NCBI GenBank assembly: GCA_022448265.1
Contig: JAKVCC010000012.1
Location: 62,001-126,000, forward strand
From: Pirellulales bacterium
GTDB taxonomy: Bacteria; Planctomycetota; Planctomycetia; Pirellulales; Lacipirellulaceae
DNA length: 64,000 nucleotides
Reading direction: 5' to 3'
Under the pieces are notes generated by a model that saw only the letters and a list, made by a program, of their open reading frames with translations, ran no database searches and was not told where the DNA came from. How positions within the stretch are numbered: the first letter of the stretch is position 1; every line of letters begins with the position of its first letter. Shown piece after piece: positions 8,801 to 16,180 of this stretch. Position numbers and translations under genes: made by a program.

Positions 8801-9662
8801 AAACAGGGCAACAGCCACTTACGAAGTACGTGGCGAGCAGTCTGGAATTTATGCGAATTCGGAGACGATCGAAGGTGCGATCGCTACTGATATTCAGCCG
8901 ATGACCATGACGATGGAACCGCTTGCCGACCAGACGGGAGTTCCGGCAGGGTTTACGACATACGATATTTTGGCCACCGTCGACTCCGACCTATCCGTTT
9001 TTGAGATGATTCTCACGACCGACGGTGGGCCGGGCAGCATTTTTCAGCATGGTTCTGGAACCAATACCGAGCCCGATCCAGCTCTGTTTGGGGCCAACCC
9101 GACACTGCCGTTTGACTCCTATGTCACTATGGGTGCCTTTACCCATGCTCAGGGTGCGACACTTGTCCCAGGAGTTGGAGCCAGCACCATTACCCCGGGT
9201 TCGGTGTTTACGTTCGATGACGAGACGCTCAATATCCTCTGGACTCTTACCAGTGGCACTTTTCAGAGTGATCCCGGCACGTTCGAGGTTGGTCGTGTAA
9301 CGTTGAACGACACGGTCGGCGCCAGCTGGACAGTTATGGGCTGGCAGGCGGATGATGCGAGCAATCCGGTCACCATTGTTGGGAATATCGAGTCCACCAA
9401 TAACCCAGCCGATTTTAACATGGACGGTGTTGTCGACAGCTTGGATCTTGGCATTTTGCTGGGGAACTTTGGTACCACCGCGACTCCGGAAACGGGTGAG
9501 CTCAACGGGACATCGCCGGTAGATAGCCTGGATCTGGGCATCTTCCTGGGGTCATTCGGTTCCTCATCGCTTGCTGCGGTGTCGGCGGTGCCAGAGCCCA
9601 TGTCGATTGTCTTGTTGGCTTTTGCAAGTCTTTCTCTGCTGGCTGTTCGGCCTCGTAAATGA
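5823..9662 (+). CDS. Giant PEP-CTERM/dockerin protein that looks like two exported proteins fused in frame
   Basis: The frame encodes 1279 residues from the ATG at 5823, nine bases after AGAGGGA; the longer upstream extension lacks such a site. Residues 1-20 are a signal peptide. The first half resembles a LamG-like/DUF domain ending in a dockerin-type calcium segment (GDVNGDLVVDVIDLNLVLS). At about residues 373-398 there is a complete PEP-CTERM sorting signal: VPEP, a hydrophobic stretch, then RRHRKR. Without a stop, a second signal-peptide-like stretch follows (SACLVIVVSLLSVPTALAAE, about 401-420). The second half has a barrel-like enzymatic region with GWHIADDYLAG, two tandem homologous beta modules (about 860-1030 and 1045-1190), a terminal dockerin-like region (DFNMDGVVDSLDLGILLGNF) and a second PEP-CTERM signal (AVPEPMSIVLLAF to RPRK). 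The parts suggest cell-surface carbohydrate binding or degradation. Whether one or two proteins are made is open. Confidence 0.85.
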   Translation: MKKLCAVGIALLMAMFVAQDGNGFFEDFESYEPSLTNLLSERFNQDPLYGIGNSGWTDYYRQGSPSVLTEFGHIVAAEGLGCVSTPAGPCYGGITPPTPSYARPGVGGSQGLTNVEGGPQHGYARALDQAGPANSTVILSAMVNMEGRVTSGIQTFFYLGEDDMVQEAPSSFRAWLEIPSTTTASLEYGFNAVGEGPSIFPIDDANKDPVLPVDGWLQYALEVELDSSGVPIKMSARHRAPSAGSTWERNPHDANQSYEPKFITGAPAATSLTHAGILMGVNATIDNVLVTDTSSVINMPGDVNGDLVVDVIDLNLVLSNWGDSGMELTWGQGDIAPYDNGILTGDFIVDEDDYTEVLNNLGTTYLLAASSAVPEPATSTLLFLAGLTGWVCRRHRKRVVVSACLVIVVSLLSVPTALAAERAPIGKTWIQQHPFQIMGHQENLGDPTDLQDPTLFYGAGLNAGWSGNSEMDNLSIAGVPWHHVGAANLGYNDDPVSFQVGYINALNKPNSVLLGWHIADDYLAGAQASNTGAAASWLRELTNGTDATASGIGTFDLPVWGTLLPRSDSAFGSSNSGYTNYVNGFISAAQPDILNYQNYTNLSGSVASSTLTTHYNNLMLARNAAQAASYDLPYATFIPGSISRNAGPTTGSSEARMRVFSALATGHKAINYFRYDGPGNLFSGNPNMVDNTTGNVNDHYDDIASVNAEVANLGKSLKFLDSTGVRYIKKGTATAVPSEMPAYASGAVQSQMTNIQITSPAGAYTDGMIGYFDDDKGDEYFMLTNLNFDANIASTDALDYSVTFDGSVTSLQKLDRATGAVEVVNLTGNTLNVTLPGGTGELYKYNTGTVFAKEQEVTLALVPVVDPSIPEHYRTFDVMATVDSDVDSFEFIFSGDRAGSIYQHGAPANTYTEPNPADFGANPDLEFDTYVTMAPGAFSYPAPVGVVTDGASTLDPSAVLTFDNKDLNIAWSRTNDTFDSGTGTHRVARVTMQNRATATYEVRGEQSGIYANSETIEGAIATDIQPMTMTMEPLADQTGVPAGFTTYDILATVDSDLSVFEMILTTDGGPGSIFQHGSGTNTEPDPALFGANPTLPFDSYVTMGAFTHAQGATLVPGVGASTITPGSVFTFDDETLNILWTLTSGTFQSDPGTFEVGRVTLNDTVGASWTVMGWQADDASNPVTIVGNIESTNNPADFNMDGVVDSLDLGILLGNFGTTATPETGELNGTSPVDSLDLGIFLGSFGSSSLAAVSAVPEPMSIVLLAFASLSLLAVRPRK
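6939..7083 (+). other. Internal PEP-CTERM signal and possible internal translation start
   Basis: The sorting signal VPEPATSTLLF begins at 6939 and ends with a basic RRHRKR cluster near 7016. A GTG at 7017, in frame, is preceded by AGGA with five bases between, and would begin a protein with a textbook signal peptide (VVVSACLVIVVSLL to ALAAE, about 7017-7083). A separate second protein of about 880 residues could therefore start here. No stop codon separates the two halves. Confidence 0.5.
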
Positions 9663-9886
9663 CGCCTTGAAGGTTTGAGTCGTTGACGTTGAACAAGCAC
9701 AACTTCAAGATCATCATTGTCGATGGAAAGGCATTGAATCCTGGCGATCTGTCGTGAGATGGATTTCGCGTATTGGGCGAGGCCACTTTATATGAAGGCA
9801 TGCCGCCCTAGAAGTGGCTCGCCACCACGGCAGCTGCGCACGTGATCATTCACAAGAGGGGTAAATCTCCGCGAAAGGTTATGGAA

Positions 9887-10252
9887 TTAAGAAGGAGAAA
9901 CGTAAGATGGCGTAATCGGATGGCCATCGTCTAGGAAGTTTGTGCCGCTGCTGTCGTTTAGCAGATCGTCACCAAGTTGACTGAAGAGCGCATCTATACC
10001 ACTTCCACTGTACAGGCTGCTGTTTGCACCAAACAACTGGTCATTTTCCGCTCCTCCATGAAGTTGGTCTCGACCGTTACCGTTGTTTAGAAAATCGTTA
10101 TCGTAGCCGTCGGTAATCGAGTCATTGCCAGCTTGTTCGGCCAAACGATCGTTACCAGATTCTCCGTCGTCTGGAAAAAGAGCTCGACAGGTGCGCTCAA
10201 GATGCGCTTGCCTTGCGGGCAATGTTAGGCAGCGTGTGCCACAGCAAGACAA
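9887..10252 (-). pseudogene. RTX-type calcium-binding repeat remnant or very small RTX protein
   Basis: A 121-residue frame contains degenerate hemolysin-type nonapeptide repeats: ESGNDRLAEQAGNDSITDG, YDNDFLNNGNGRDQLHGG and AENDQLFG, followed by GSGIDALFSQLGDDLLND. These form calcium-binding beta-rolls in large secreted proteins. Here the first 27 residues look like random sequence (LPARQAHLERTCRAL), there is no export signal or associated toxin or enzyme domain, and no ribosome site is evident. I read it as the surviving 3' piece of a larger surface-protein gene. It lies between the giant PEP-CTERM gene and leuC, in a 870-base stretch otherwise without genes. A small functional protein cannot be excluded. 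Confidence 0.45.
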
Positions 10253-10453
10253 GTGGCCCCGCCGTCTGGCGTCCGTGTAAGGCTATCCGGAGCGTCAGGC
10301 AATGAAGGTAAAATCGCTGAAAATGGTGTCCGGGTGAGGGATGCTTAGCAACACCGCGTACCGAGGGGCGCAGTCGCATTGCCACGTAAGGGGCGTAATC
10401 TGATTTCCGAAAGGCGAAAGGCCAGGAGCAAGGCTTACCTACCTTGATACCGC

Positions 10454-10495
10454 ACCCACTATCTGCGCACGCTGCCCGAGCGTAGAATAGTGGGT
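10454..10495 (+). promoter_or_regulatory. Strong hairpin in the leuC leader
   Basis: ACCCACTAT (10454-10462) and ATAGTGGGT (10487-10495) are perfect complements. Inside, ACGCT and AGCGT pair around a GCCCG loop, giving a two-tier stem with a small internal loop. The structure ends 39 bases before the leuC ATG and has no T-run after it, so it is not a classic terminator. A cis-acting control of leuCD, by protein binding or RNA folding, is inferred. Confidence 0.5.
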
Positions 10496-10534
10496 TCCGA
10501 GTTGCTACTTAAGTTCCCCTTCTTCTGTCGAGCT

Positions 10535-11947
10535 ATGACCGACTCCGTAAATCAGCCGCGCACCCTGTTCCAAAAGATATGGGACAATCATGTTGTCCAC
10601 GCTGCAGAGGGCCGGCAGACGATTCTCTACATCGATTTGCAATTGGTCCATGAAGTCACCAGTGCCCAGGCCTTTGAAGGTCTTCGCCTCGCGGGGAGGG
10701 TGGTCCGGCGTCCTGAACGCACGGTTGCCACCGCCGACCACAACGTGCCGACCACCGATCGCAGCTTGCCCATATTGGATGTCATTTCGAAACGGCAGAT
10801 CGATACGCTGCGCGACAATTGTAATGATTTCGGCATCCAATACTACGATCTCAATGACCCCCGCCAAGGCATTGTGCATGTGATTGGGCCGGAGCTTGGC
10901 TATACCCAACCGGGGATGACTATCGTCTGTGGTGATAGCCACACGTCAACCCACGGCGCATTTGGGGCACTTGCATTTGGAATTGGTACCAGTGAAGTCG
11001 AGCATGTGCTGGCCACGCAAACCTTGCTGCAGGATAAACCGAAAACACTTGAGCTGCGCGTCGACGGGCAAATGCGCCCGGGAGTTAGCGCCAAAGACTT
11101 GGTTCTGTACTTGATTGGGAAGATTACCACCGATGGCGGAACGGGTTATTGCGTGGAATATACCGGAGAAGCGATTCGGGAGCTGACGATGGAGAACCGC
11201 ATGACGGTTTGCAACATGTCGATCGAAGCCGGCGCGCGGGCGGGAATGATCGCTCCGGACGAAAAAACATTCGACTATCTGCGTGGACGCCCAGAGGTCC
11301 CCGAAGATTTCGATGCTGCCGTGGAGCGGTGGCGCCAGTTGCCCACCGACGAGGGAGCTGTGTACGATAGCTCGCTTACATTTTTGGCCGCCCGTATTGC
11401 TCCCCAGGTAACTTGGGGAACCAATCCGGGGTTGGTCGCATCTGTTGATGCTACTGTACCCAAGCCCATGGATTATGCAGATCCAACCGAGCAGAAAACG
11501 GCCGCCAGCGCCTTGGAGTATATGGGCCTGAAGGGTGGGGAACGCATTACCGACCTGAAATTGGATCGCGTGTTCATTGGCTCCTGCACGAACGCTCGCA
11601 TTGAAGATCTGCGCGCGGCCGCTGAAATTGCGAAGGGGCGCAAGGTCTCTGACGATGTGAGCGCTATGGTTGTGCCCGGTAGTGGCCAGGTGAAAAAGCA
11701 AGCTGAATCTGAAGGCCTCGACCACGTATTCAGGGAGGCGGGATTTGATTGGCGCGAAGCCGGGTGCAGTATGTGCTTGGCGATGAATCCGGACAAATTA
11801 TCGCCTGGCGAGCGGTGTGCATCGACATCGAACCGTAACTTCGAAGGTCGCCAAGGCAAAGGGGGACGTACCCACTTGGTTTCGCCAGCGATGGCCGCTG
11901 CTGCCGCCGTCGCCGGTCATTTTGTCGATATCCGGCAATGGAGTTGA
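10535..11947 (+). CDS. leuC: 3-isopropylmalate dehydratase, large subunit
   Basis: The large subunit of isopropylmalate isomerase converts 2-isopropylmalate to 3-isopropylmalate in leucine synthesis, using a [4Fe-4S] cluster. The protein has 470 residues from the ATG at 10535, matching the family; the preceding 15 codons of open frame are unlikely to be coding. It begins [12 protein letters not shown] and contains [19 protein letters not shown], the cluster cysteines in [12 protein letters not shown] and [10 protein letters not shown], and the C-terminal [18 protein letters not shown], all classic for LeuC. leuD follows within three bases of the stop, so the two subunits are surely co-transcribed and probably translationally coupled. 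The leader carries a marked hairpin (10454-10495). Other leucine genes are not in the window. Confidence 0.98.
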   Translation: MTDSVNQPRTLFQKIWDNHVVHAAEGRQTILYIDLQLVHEVTSAQAFEGLRLAGRVVRRPERTVATADHNVPTTDRSLPILDVISKRQIDTLRDNCNDFGIQYYDLNDPRQGIVHVIGPELGYTQPGMTIVCGDSHTSTHGAFGALAFGIGTSEVEHVLATQTLLQDKPKTLELRVDGQMRPGVSAKDLVLYLIGKITTDGGTGYCVEYTGEAIRELTMENRMTVCNMSIEAGARAGMIAPDEKTFDYLRGRPEVPEDFDAAVERWRQLPTDEGAVYDSSLTFLAARIAPQVTWGTNPGLVASVDATVPKPMDYADPTEQKTAASALEYMGLKGGERITDLKLDRVFIGSCTNARIEDLRAAAEIAKGRKVSDDVSAMVVPGSGQVKKQAESEGLDHVFREAGFDWREAGCSMCLAMNPDKLSPGERCASTSNRNFEGRQGKGGRTHLVSPAMAAAAAVAGHFVDIRQWS

Positions 11948-11949
11948 GC

Positions 11950-12534
11950 ATGAAGTGCTTTACGAAGCACACAGGTCTGGTTGCCGCAATGGATCGGGCC
12001 AATGTCGATACAGATCAGATCATTCCCAAACAATTTCTCAAGCGTATTGAGAGAACCGGTTTTGGTGAATTTTTGTTTTGGGATTGGGCGAGGCTGGATG
12101 ACGGCTCGCCGAATCCTGATTTCGAATTAAACCAGCCCGGTGTCAAAGACGCCAGTGTGCTTCTCGCTCGGCGCAATTTTGGCTGTGGCTCCAGTCGAGA
12201 ACACGCTCCTTGGGCGCTCGAAGACTATGGATTCCGAGTGATCGTTGCACCCAGTTTTGCCGACATCTTTTACAATAACTGCTTCAAGAACGGAATGCTG
12301 GCGGTACGGTTGCCAGAAGACATTGTTGAGCAGTTGTTTGGTCGCGCTGAGAAATATCCGGGCTATGAATTGACTGCCGATCTCAACAATTGTACGGTCG
12401 GCGACAGTCATGATTTTTCAACAACCTTTGAAGTAGACTCCTTCAGGCGGGATTGCCTCCTTAATGGCTTGGACGATATTGGGCAAACGCTTGAGCATGA
12501 GGATAAGATTACTAGTTATGAAGGGACGCATTGA
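11950..12534 (+). CDS. leuD: 3-isopropylmalate dehydratase, small subunit
   Basis: The small subunit pairs with LeuC and carries the swivelling domain of the isomerase. The protein has 194 residues. The start at 11950 ([20 protein letters not shown]) is preceded by GGAG six bases upstream; the ATG at 11938 lies inside leuC and has no ribosome site. Family motifs are [42 protein letters not shown] and [17 protein letters not shown]. The gene starts two bases after the leuC stop, an operon arrangement. The next gene begins 15 bases after the leuD stop on the same strand but encodes an unrelated exported protein. Confidence 0.97.
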   Translation: MKCFTKHTGLVAAMDRANVDTDQIIPKQFLKRIERTGFGEFLFWDWARLDDGSPNPDFELNQPGVKDASVLLARRNFGCGSSREHAPWALEDYGFRVIVAPSFADIFYNNCFKNGMLAVRLPEDIVEQLFGRAEKYPGYELTADLNNCTVGDSHDFSTTFEVDSFRRDCLLNGLDDIGQTLEHEDKITSYEGTH

Positions 12535-12549
12535 GTAGGGGCTCCCTGC

Positions 12550-13779
12550 ATGGAGGATCGAGTTTTGAAGCCGCTCCTGAGAGCCATGGGTATTGCTGTC
12601 CTGAGCCTCGGCGCGACCGAGGCGGCAGGGCAAGGGCCGATTGTCGCTAATGAATTGCGTGCCCGTGAATTGCTAGCGGTGAAATCGGCGACGGGCAAAT
12701 CGGCGACGGGCAAATCGGCGACAGGTGAATTGGCTGCAGATAGATTGGCTTCGGGCGAGTTGTCCGGGGCGGAATTGCGGTCGATGTCTGTGGGGGATGA
12801 ATCGGCTAATTTTCTGGTCGATACGATCTTGAGCGATCTGGACAACCCGTGTGGATTGGCGGCGCGGCCGCTGCGCGGTGGCGAGGGCCCGGACGAATTG
12901 TTTCTTGCCGAGAGTGGTGCGGGTCGTATTCTCCAACTGTCGACAGCCCACCCAAAAGATTTTCGCCCGGTCATCGTCGGGTTTCCGACCAATGGCCTGA
13001 ACAAGCGAATGGCCTATCGCGTTGGCCCCCTCGGGTTGGTCTTTTTGACAGCCCGTAGCAAACTCATCGTAGGGGACAGCGGGCAAGCGGATGGCGCGGA
13101 CTTGCTGAGCGTCTACACTTTGCCTGCAGGCAGCGAGATTCTGGATGCGACCGCGCGGAGCGATTCGGCCGGTCCACTTCGGAATCGGCCCGGGGCCGAT
13201 GCGGGGAATGTTAACTTTCTCTCCCTGGTCAAAACTGATGACATGGTGTACGTGGCGGTTGGGGGTGATGACGATCAAGGCAATATGCTCAAGGCAGGAC
13301 TTCAGGACTACCGTTTGACCACCTTGCAGCCGCTTCAGTCAGAAGGCACTTTAGGTGGTGGTGCTCCAGGAGGTATTGCCATGATTTCCCGGCCGCGGCC
13401 CCAGTTCTTAGTGGTGGCTCAAATCGGTAGTTTTGAAATGCCTGGAGACAGCGCGCTGACGTATTACATACCAGCGACTGGCGAGCAGGTCATGAGTTTG
13501 CCCACCGGCCTTCATGATATCATGGCCTTGGCCTACAGCCCGTCGGGACAGTTGTATGCGGCCGACTTCGCCTGGGCGGATGAGTCGGCGGGCGGCGTCT
13601 ATCGATTGGACGATGTGCGCAGGAGCGGCAGGCAAGCTTGTCGAGCAGTACGAATTGCTGCGGTCACACGGCCCATGGCCTTGGCATTTACCAGTGATGG
13701 CGCTCTTTATGTAACTGCCTTTGGGACGGGCGAAAACGCGAAACAAGGCAAGTTGCTACGGATTACCGGAAATCTCTAG
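12550..13779 (+). CDS. Exported beta-propeller-like protein of unknown function
   Basis: The protein has 409 residues with a signal peptide (KPLLRAMGIAVLSLGATEAAGQ). After it comes a low-complexity segment with three KSATG units and decaying variants, then a domain that starts DTILSDLDNPCGLAARP and contains DELFLAESGAGRILQL, GPLGLVFLTARSKLIVGDSG, MALAYSPSGQLYAADFAW and MALAFTSDGALYVTAFG. The recurring pattern of a hydrophobic strand, then G-x-LYV/A, resembles NHL/SMP-30-type six-bladed propellers that planctomycetes export in numbers. No catalytic residues can be named. It follows leuD by 15 bases and precedes a small TPR protein by 14 bases, so it may be read through from leuCD. Function unknown; the propeller assignment is moderate. 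Confidence 0.75.
   Translation: MEDRVLKPLLRAMGIAVLSLGATEAAGQGPIVANELRARELLAVKSATGKSATGKSATGELAADRLASGELSGAELRSMSVGDESANFLVDTILSDLDNPCGLAARPLRGGEGPDELFLAESGAGRILQLSTAHPKDFRPVIVGFPTNGLNKRMAYRVGPLGLVFLTARSKLIVGDSGQADGADLLSVYTLPAGSEILDATARSDSAGPLRNRPGADAGNVNFLSLVKTDDMVYVAVGGDDDQGNMLKAGLQDYRLTTLQPLQSEGTLGGGAPGGIAMISRPRPQFLVVAQIGSFEMPGDSALTYYIPATGEQVMSLPTGLHDIMALAYSPSGQLYAADFAWADESAGGVYRLDDVRRSGRQACRAVRIAAVTRPMALAFTSDGALYVTAFGTGENAKQGKLLRITGNL
12682..12726 (+). repeat. Three copies of a 15-base in-frame repeat
   Basis: AAATCGGCGACGGGC occurs twice exactly at 12682-12711, with a third copy at 12712-12726 that differs at two bases. It encodes KSATG three times in the linker just after the signal peptide of the surrounding gene. 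Further degenerate five-residue units follow (ELAAD, RLASG). The length is divisible by three, so expansion would keep the frame. Confidence 0.9.
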
Positions 13780-13793
13780 GGAATAGAAATACT

Positions 13794-14114
13794 ATGCCGT
13801 CACGACGTGAAAAGATCGAATCCATGTTGTCAGAGGATCCAGCCGATATTTTTTTGCGTTACAGCCTGGCGATGGAACTCGAGAAGGAGGGTGAGCATGA
13901 TGCCAGCCTATCGAAGCTTGAAGAGCTAATCACGGAAACGCCGCCCTATGTCCCGGCATTCTTCATGGCTGGGCAACAGTTCGCACGATTGTCCCGGATG
14001 GACGAGGCCAAGGCCGTACTGCGTCGGGGCATCGATCAGGCCCGTGAGCAGGGCGACGATCACGCCGCCGGCGAGATGAGCGAGTTCTTGGCGTCACTAG
14101 GTGCGTTAGGCTAG
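13794..14114 (+). CDS. Small TPR-type protein
   Basis: The protein has 106 residues and starts at the ATG 14 bases after the propeller gene. It has no signal peptide and is strongly charged. The helical repeats RYSLAMELEKEGEHDASLSKLEELI, read as two TPR-like helices, and FFMAGQQFARLSRMDEAKAVLRRGI fit one and a half to two tetratricopeptide repeats, which normally bind other proteins. C-terminally it ends with AGEMSEFLASLGALG. Similar short TPR proteins are common and conserved in planctomycetes, but no function is known to me. Cytoplasmic location is inferred from the missing signal. Confidence 0.75.
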   Translation: MPSRREKIESMLSEDPADIFLRYSLAMELEKEGEHDASLSKLEELITETPPYVPAFFMAGQQFARLSRMDEAKAVLRRGIDQAREQGDDHAAGEMSEFLASLGALG

Positions 14115-14223
14115 CCCGCGCACATGCACATCCCGCTAAGGCCGCTTGCCCGATGAATGCTCGTCCTTGGACTGGCCGCTCCCTGCATGGACCGCGTTCC
14201 AGCTCAGGAGGGACTTTGAGCTG

Positions 14224-14772
14224 CTACTTCTTCTTAGTTGCACACGCGGCGGCCACTGCACAGGAGGTGCAACTTTCGCAGCCTCCCTGCCCCATTGCCG
14301 CCTCTGTGCCACAACCCGGACCGCAACCCTCCGAGAGTGTTTCAGCAAACTTGCGAAACTGCACGGTCGTTTCGTAAGAGGCTGCCAGCTGCTGTGTGTA
14401 GGTCTCCGGAGGCACTTCGCCCAGAAAGTAGAAGAACAGCCCAGTGCCATCAAACAGATGTTCTACGTCCATTAGCGACGCCGGCACGCCGCTTTCTTGA
14501 AGCAGATCCGAGCAGGCTTGAAAGGCCTCATGCCGATTTTTTTCAAGTCGAGCCTGCAATAAGTCGTCTTCCACGGTCATCCGCCGCAGAATCTGTCCAT
14601 CCACTGTTGCGGCAGCTTCGCGGGACTCGGGTTCAGAAATCACCTCACCTACCTCCAAACCTCGGTCGCTGCGCAGGATTACCCGCGAATGCCGCGGGTA
14701 GCGGGTCGCATCGGTCGACACGAAACGCCCAATTCTTCCCAACAGGCTGTAGCGAATAAGGTGGTATCCCAT
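14224..14772 (-). CDS. Short PSP1-domain (RicT/YaaT-like) protein with cysteine-rich tail
   Basis: The protein has 182 residues, shorter than the roughly 270 of Bacillus RicT. The N-terminal part has the start of the family (LGRIGRFVS, VILRSDRGLEVGEVIS), followed by EDDLLQARLEKNRHEAFQACSDLL and LMDVEHLFDGTGLFFYFLG, which match the PSP1 C-terminal domain. The last 40 residues hold six cysteines in CGPGC, GCESCTSC and AAAC, and end in KKK. In Bacillus the RicA/RicF/RicT complex carries iron-sulfur clusters and modulates RNase Y; a cluster-binding role for this tail is inferred only. The gene is alone on the minus strand between a TPR gene and bioB, with 162 bases between the two start codons. 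Confidence 0.8.
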   Translation of the reverse strand: MGYHLIRYSLLGRIGRFVSTDATRYPRHSRVILRSDRGLEVGEVISEPESREAAATVDGQILRRMTVEDDLLQARLEKNRHEAFQACSDLLQESGVPASLMDVEHLFDGTGLFFYFLGEVPPETYTQQLAASYETTVQFRKFAETLSEGCGPGCGTEAAMGQGGCESCTSCAVAAACATKKK

Positions 14773-14934
14773 ATCGCCATTCTGACCGTTTTGGACCCTC
14801 GTGCCTAGTTGGATAGTCCCAGCCCACCTTGCGTACTAAGGAATTGAAAAGATACTATCGGGTGTTTGGCCGGCCCCCGCAGTTCCGTAGCGGGCGCTTG
14901 CTTATCCTATCATTTGACCACGGTGGTACCCTCG

Positions 14935-16008
14935 ATGGCCAATTCACCAGCAACTGAGTCTGTCACCCCGGGGTCGTCTTCCCTGGGTGCCAAATCTCTC
15001 GACTCCCTGCCGGCCGGCGGCGAAGAAAGCCGTTGGCAAGCGATCGCATCCCGAGCCTTAGCCGGCGAGTCGCTTCCACGGGAAGTTGCGCTCGATATTT
15101 TGGCAGCCCCTGAGGAAGAGCTGCTCGATTTGCTGCATGCCGCCTATCGCGTCCGCCAGCGTTACTTTGGCAAGACCGTGCAGCTCTATTTTTTGATGAA
15201 TGCCAAGAGCGGTTTGTGTCCGGAAGATTGCACCTATTGCTCGCAATCGAAAACCTCGCAGTCCGAAATACCACGATACAACCTGCTTCGTCGTGACGAA
15301 TTGCTAGCAGGCGCGCGGGCGGCCGCCCAGCGGCAGGCCAAGACCTACTGCATCGTTATTTCGGCCCGCGGTCCCACCGATCGGGAGATCGCCGCTGTCG
15401 AAAAGATTGTTCCAGAAATCAAAGAGCAATTTGATCTTGATGTCTGTGCCTGCTTGGGCCTTTTGACCACAGATCAGGCCCGGCGCCTCAAGGCCTGTGG
15501 AGTGGATCGTGTAAATCACAATCTCAATACGGGAGGCGAATTCTATAGCCAAATCTGTTCGACACACACCTACCAAGACCGCGTCGCGACACTACGGGCC
15601 GTTCGTGGCGCAGGGATGGAACTTTGTTCCGGAGGTATTGTTGGCATGGGCGAGCGGCCCGAGGACGTGGTCGACATGGCCTTCGAGCTTCGCCAACTCA
15701 AAGTAGAGTCGATTCCCGTCAATTTTCTTAATCCGATTGAGGGAACGCCGCTGGCGGGTCAGAACGAGTTGACCCCCAGCTACTGCCTCAAAGTGCTAGC
15801 AATGTTTCGGCTGGTGAACCCGCAGAGCGAAGTTCGGATCGCCGGCGGCCGTGAGTTGCACCTGCGAAGTATGCAAGCGCTGGGGCTCTACGCGGCCAAT
15901 TCAATATTCGTTGGCGATTACCTTACGACCAAGGGGCAGGTCCCTGAGGCGGACTACGCGATGATTCGAGATCTCGGCTTTGAGGTCACGATTGCTCAGT
16001 CAGCATGA
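14935..16008 (+). CDS. bioB: Biotin synthase
   Basis: BioB is a radical SAM enzyme that inserts sulfur into dethiobiotin. The protein has 357 residues from the ATG at 14935 (MANSPATESV); the frame is open 69 bases further upstream but that part is not BioB-like. The radical SAM cluster motif CPEDCTYC gives Cys95, Cys99 and Cys102. Other family motifs are AYRVRQRYFGKTVQLYFLMN, GVDRVNHNLNTGGEFYSQIC, GGIVGMGERPEDVVDMAFEL and IPVNFLNPIEGTPLAG. The segment VRIAGGRE, with an Arg near the second iron-sulfur cluster, is conserved. A 40-residue low-complexity N-terminal extension precedes the barrel. No other biotin genes are in the window. The start region is shared with the divergent PSP1 gene. Confidence 0.97.
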   Translation: MANSPATESVTPGSSSLGAKSLDSLPAGGEESRWQAIASRALAGESLPREVALDILAAPEEELLDLLHAAYRVRQRYFGKTVQLYFLMNAKSGLCPEDCTYCSQSKTSQSEIPRYNLLRRDELLAGARAAAQRQAKTYCIVISARGPTDREIAAVEKIVPEIKEQFDLDVCACLGLLTTDQARRLKACGVDRVNHNLNTGGEFYSQICSTHTYQDRVATLRAVRGAGMELCSGGIVGMGERPEDVVDMAFELRQLKVESIPVNFLNPIEGTPLAGQNELTPSYCLKVLAMFRLVNPQSEVRIAGGRELHLRSMQALGLYAANSIFVGDYLTTKGQVPEADYAMIRDLGFEVTIAQSA

Positions 16009-16180
16009 CGGTATTTCCCACATCCAAACCCAATCCGGGTCGACTTAGACTGCGCAGCCTACTCACCTTTCTTTATCAGAAACTTACAGGAGATCCGTTT
16101 ATCTTTCCCAGCACCCGCAACCGATAAGCTCTTGCGGGGGGACACTGTTTACTAAGGTCTCTTTGCGCAGGGATGCGACT

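Noticed and set aside
10946-11725. Minus-strand frame of 259 residues inside leuC
   Set aside because: It is a shadow of a certain gene (LeuC), without any recognisable domain.
12673-13278. Minus-strand frame with RRFARRRF repeats and an overlapping frame with VADLPVADLP repeats
   Set aside because: The apparent repeats are the antisense reading of the 15-base KSATG repeats at 12682-12726, not pentapeptide-repeat proteins.
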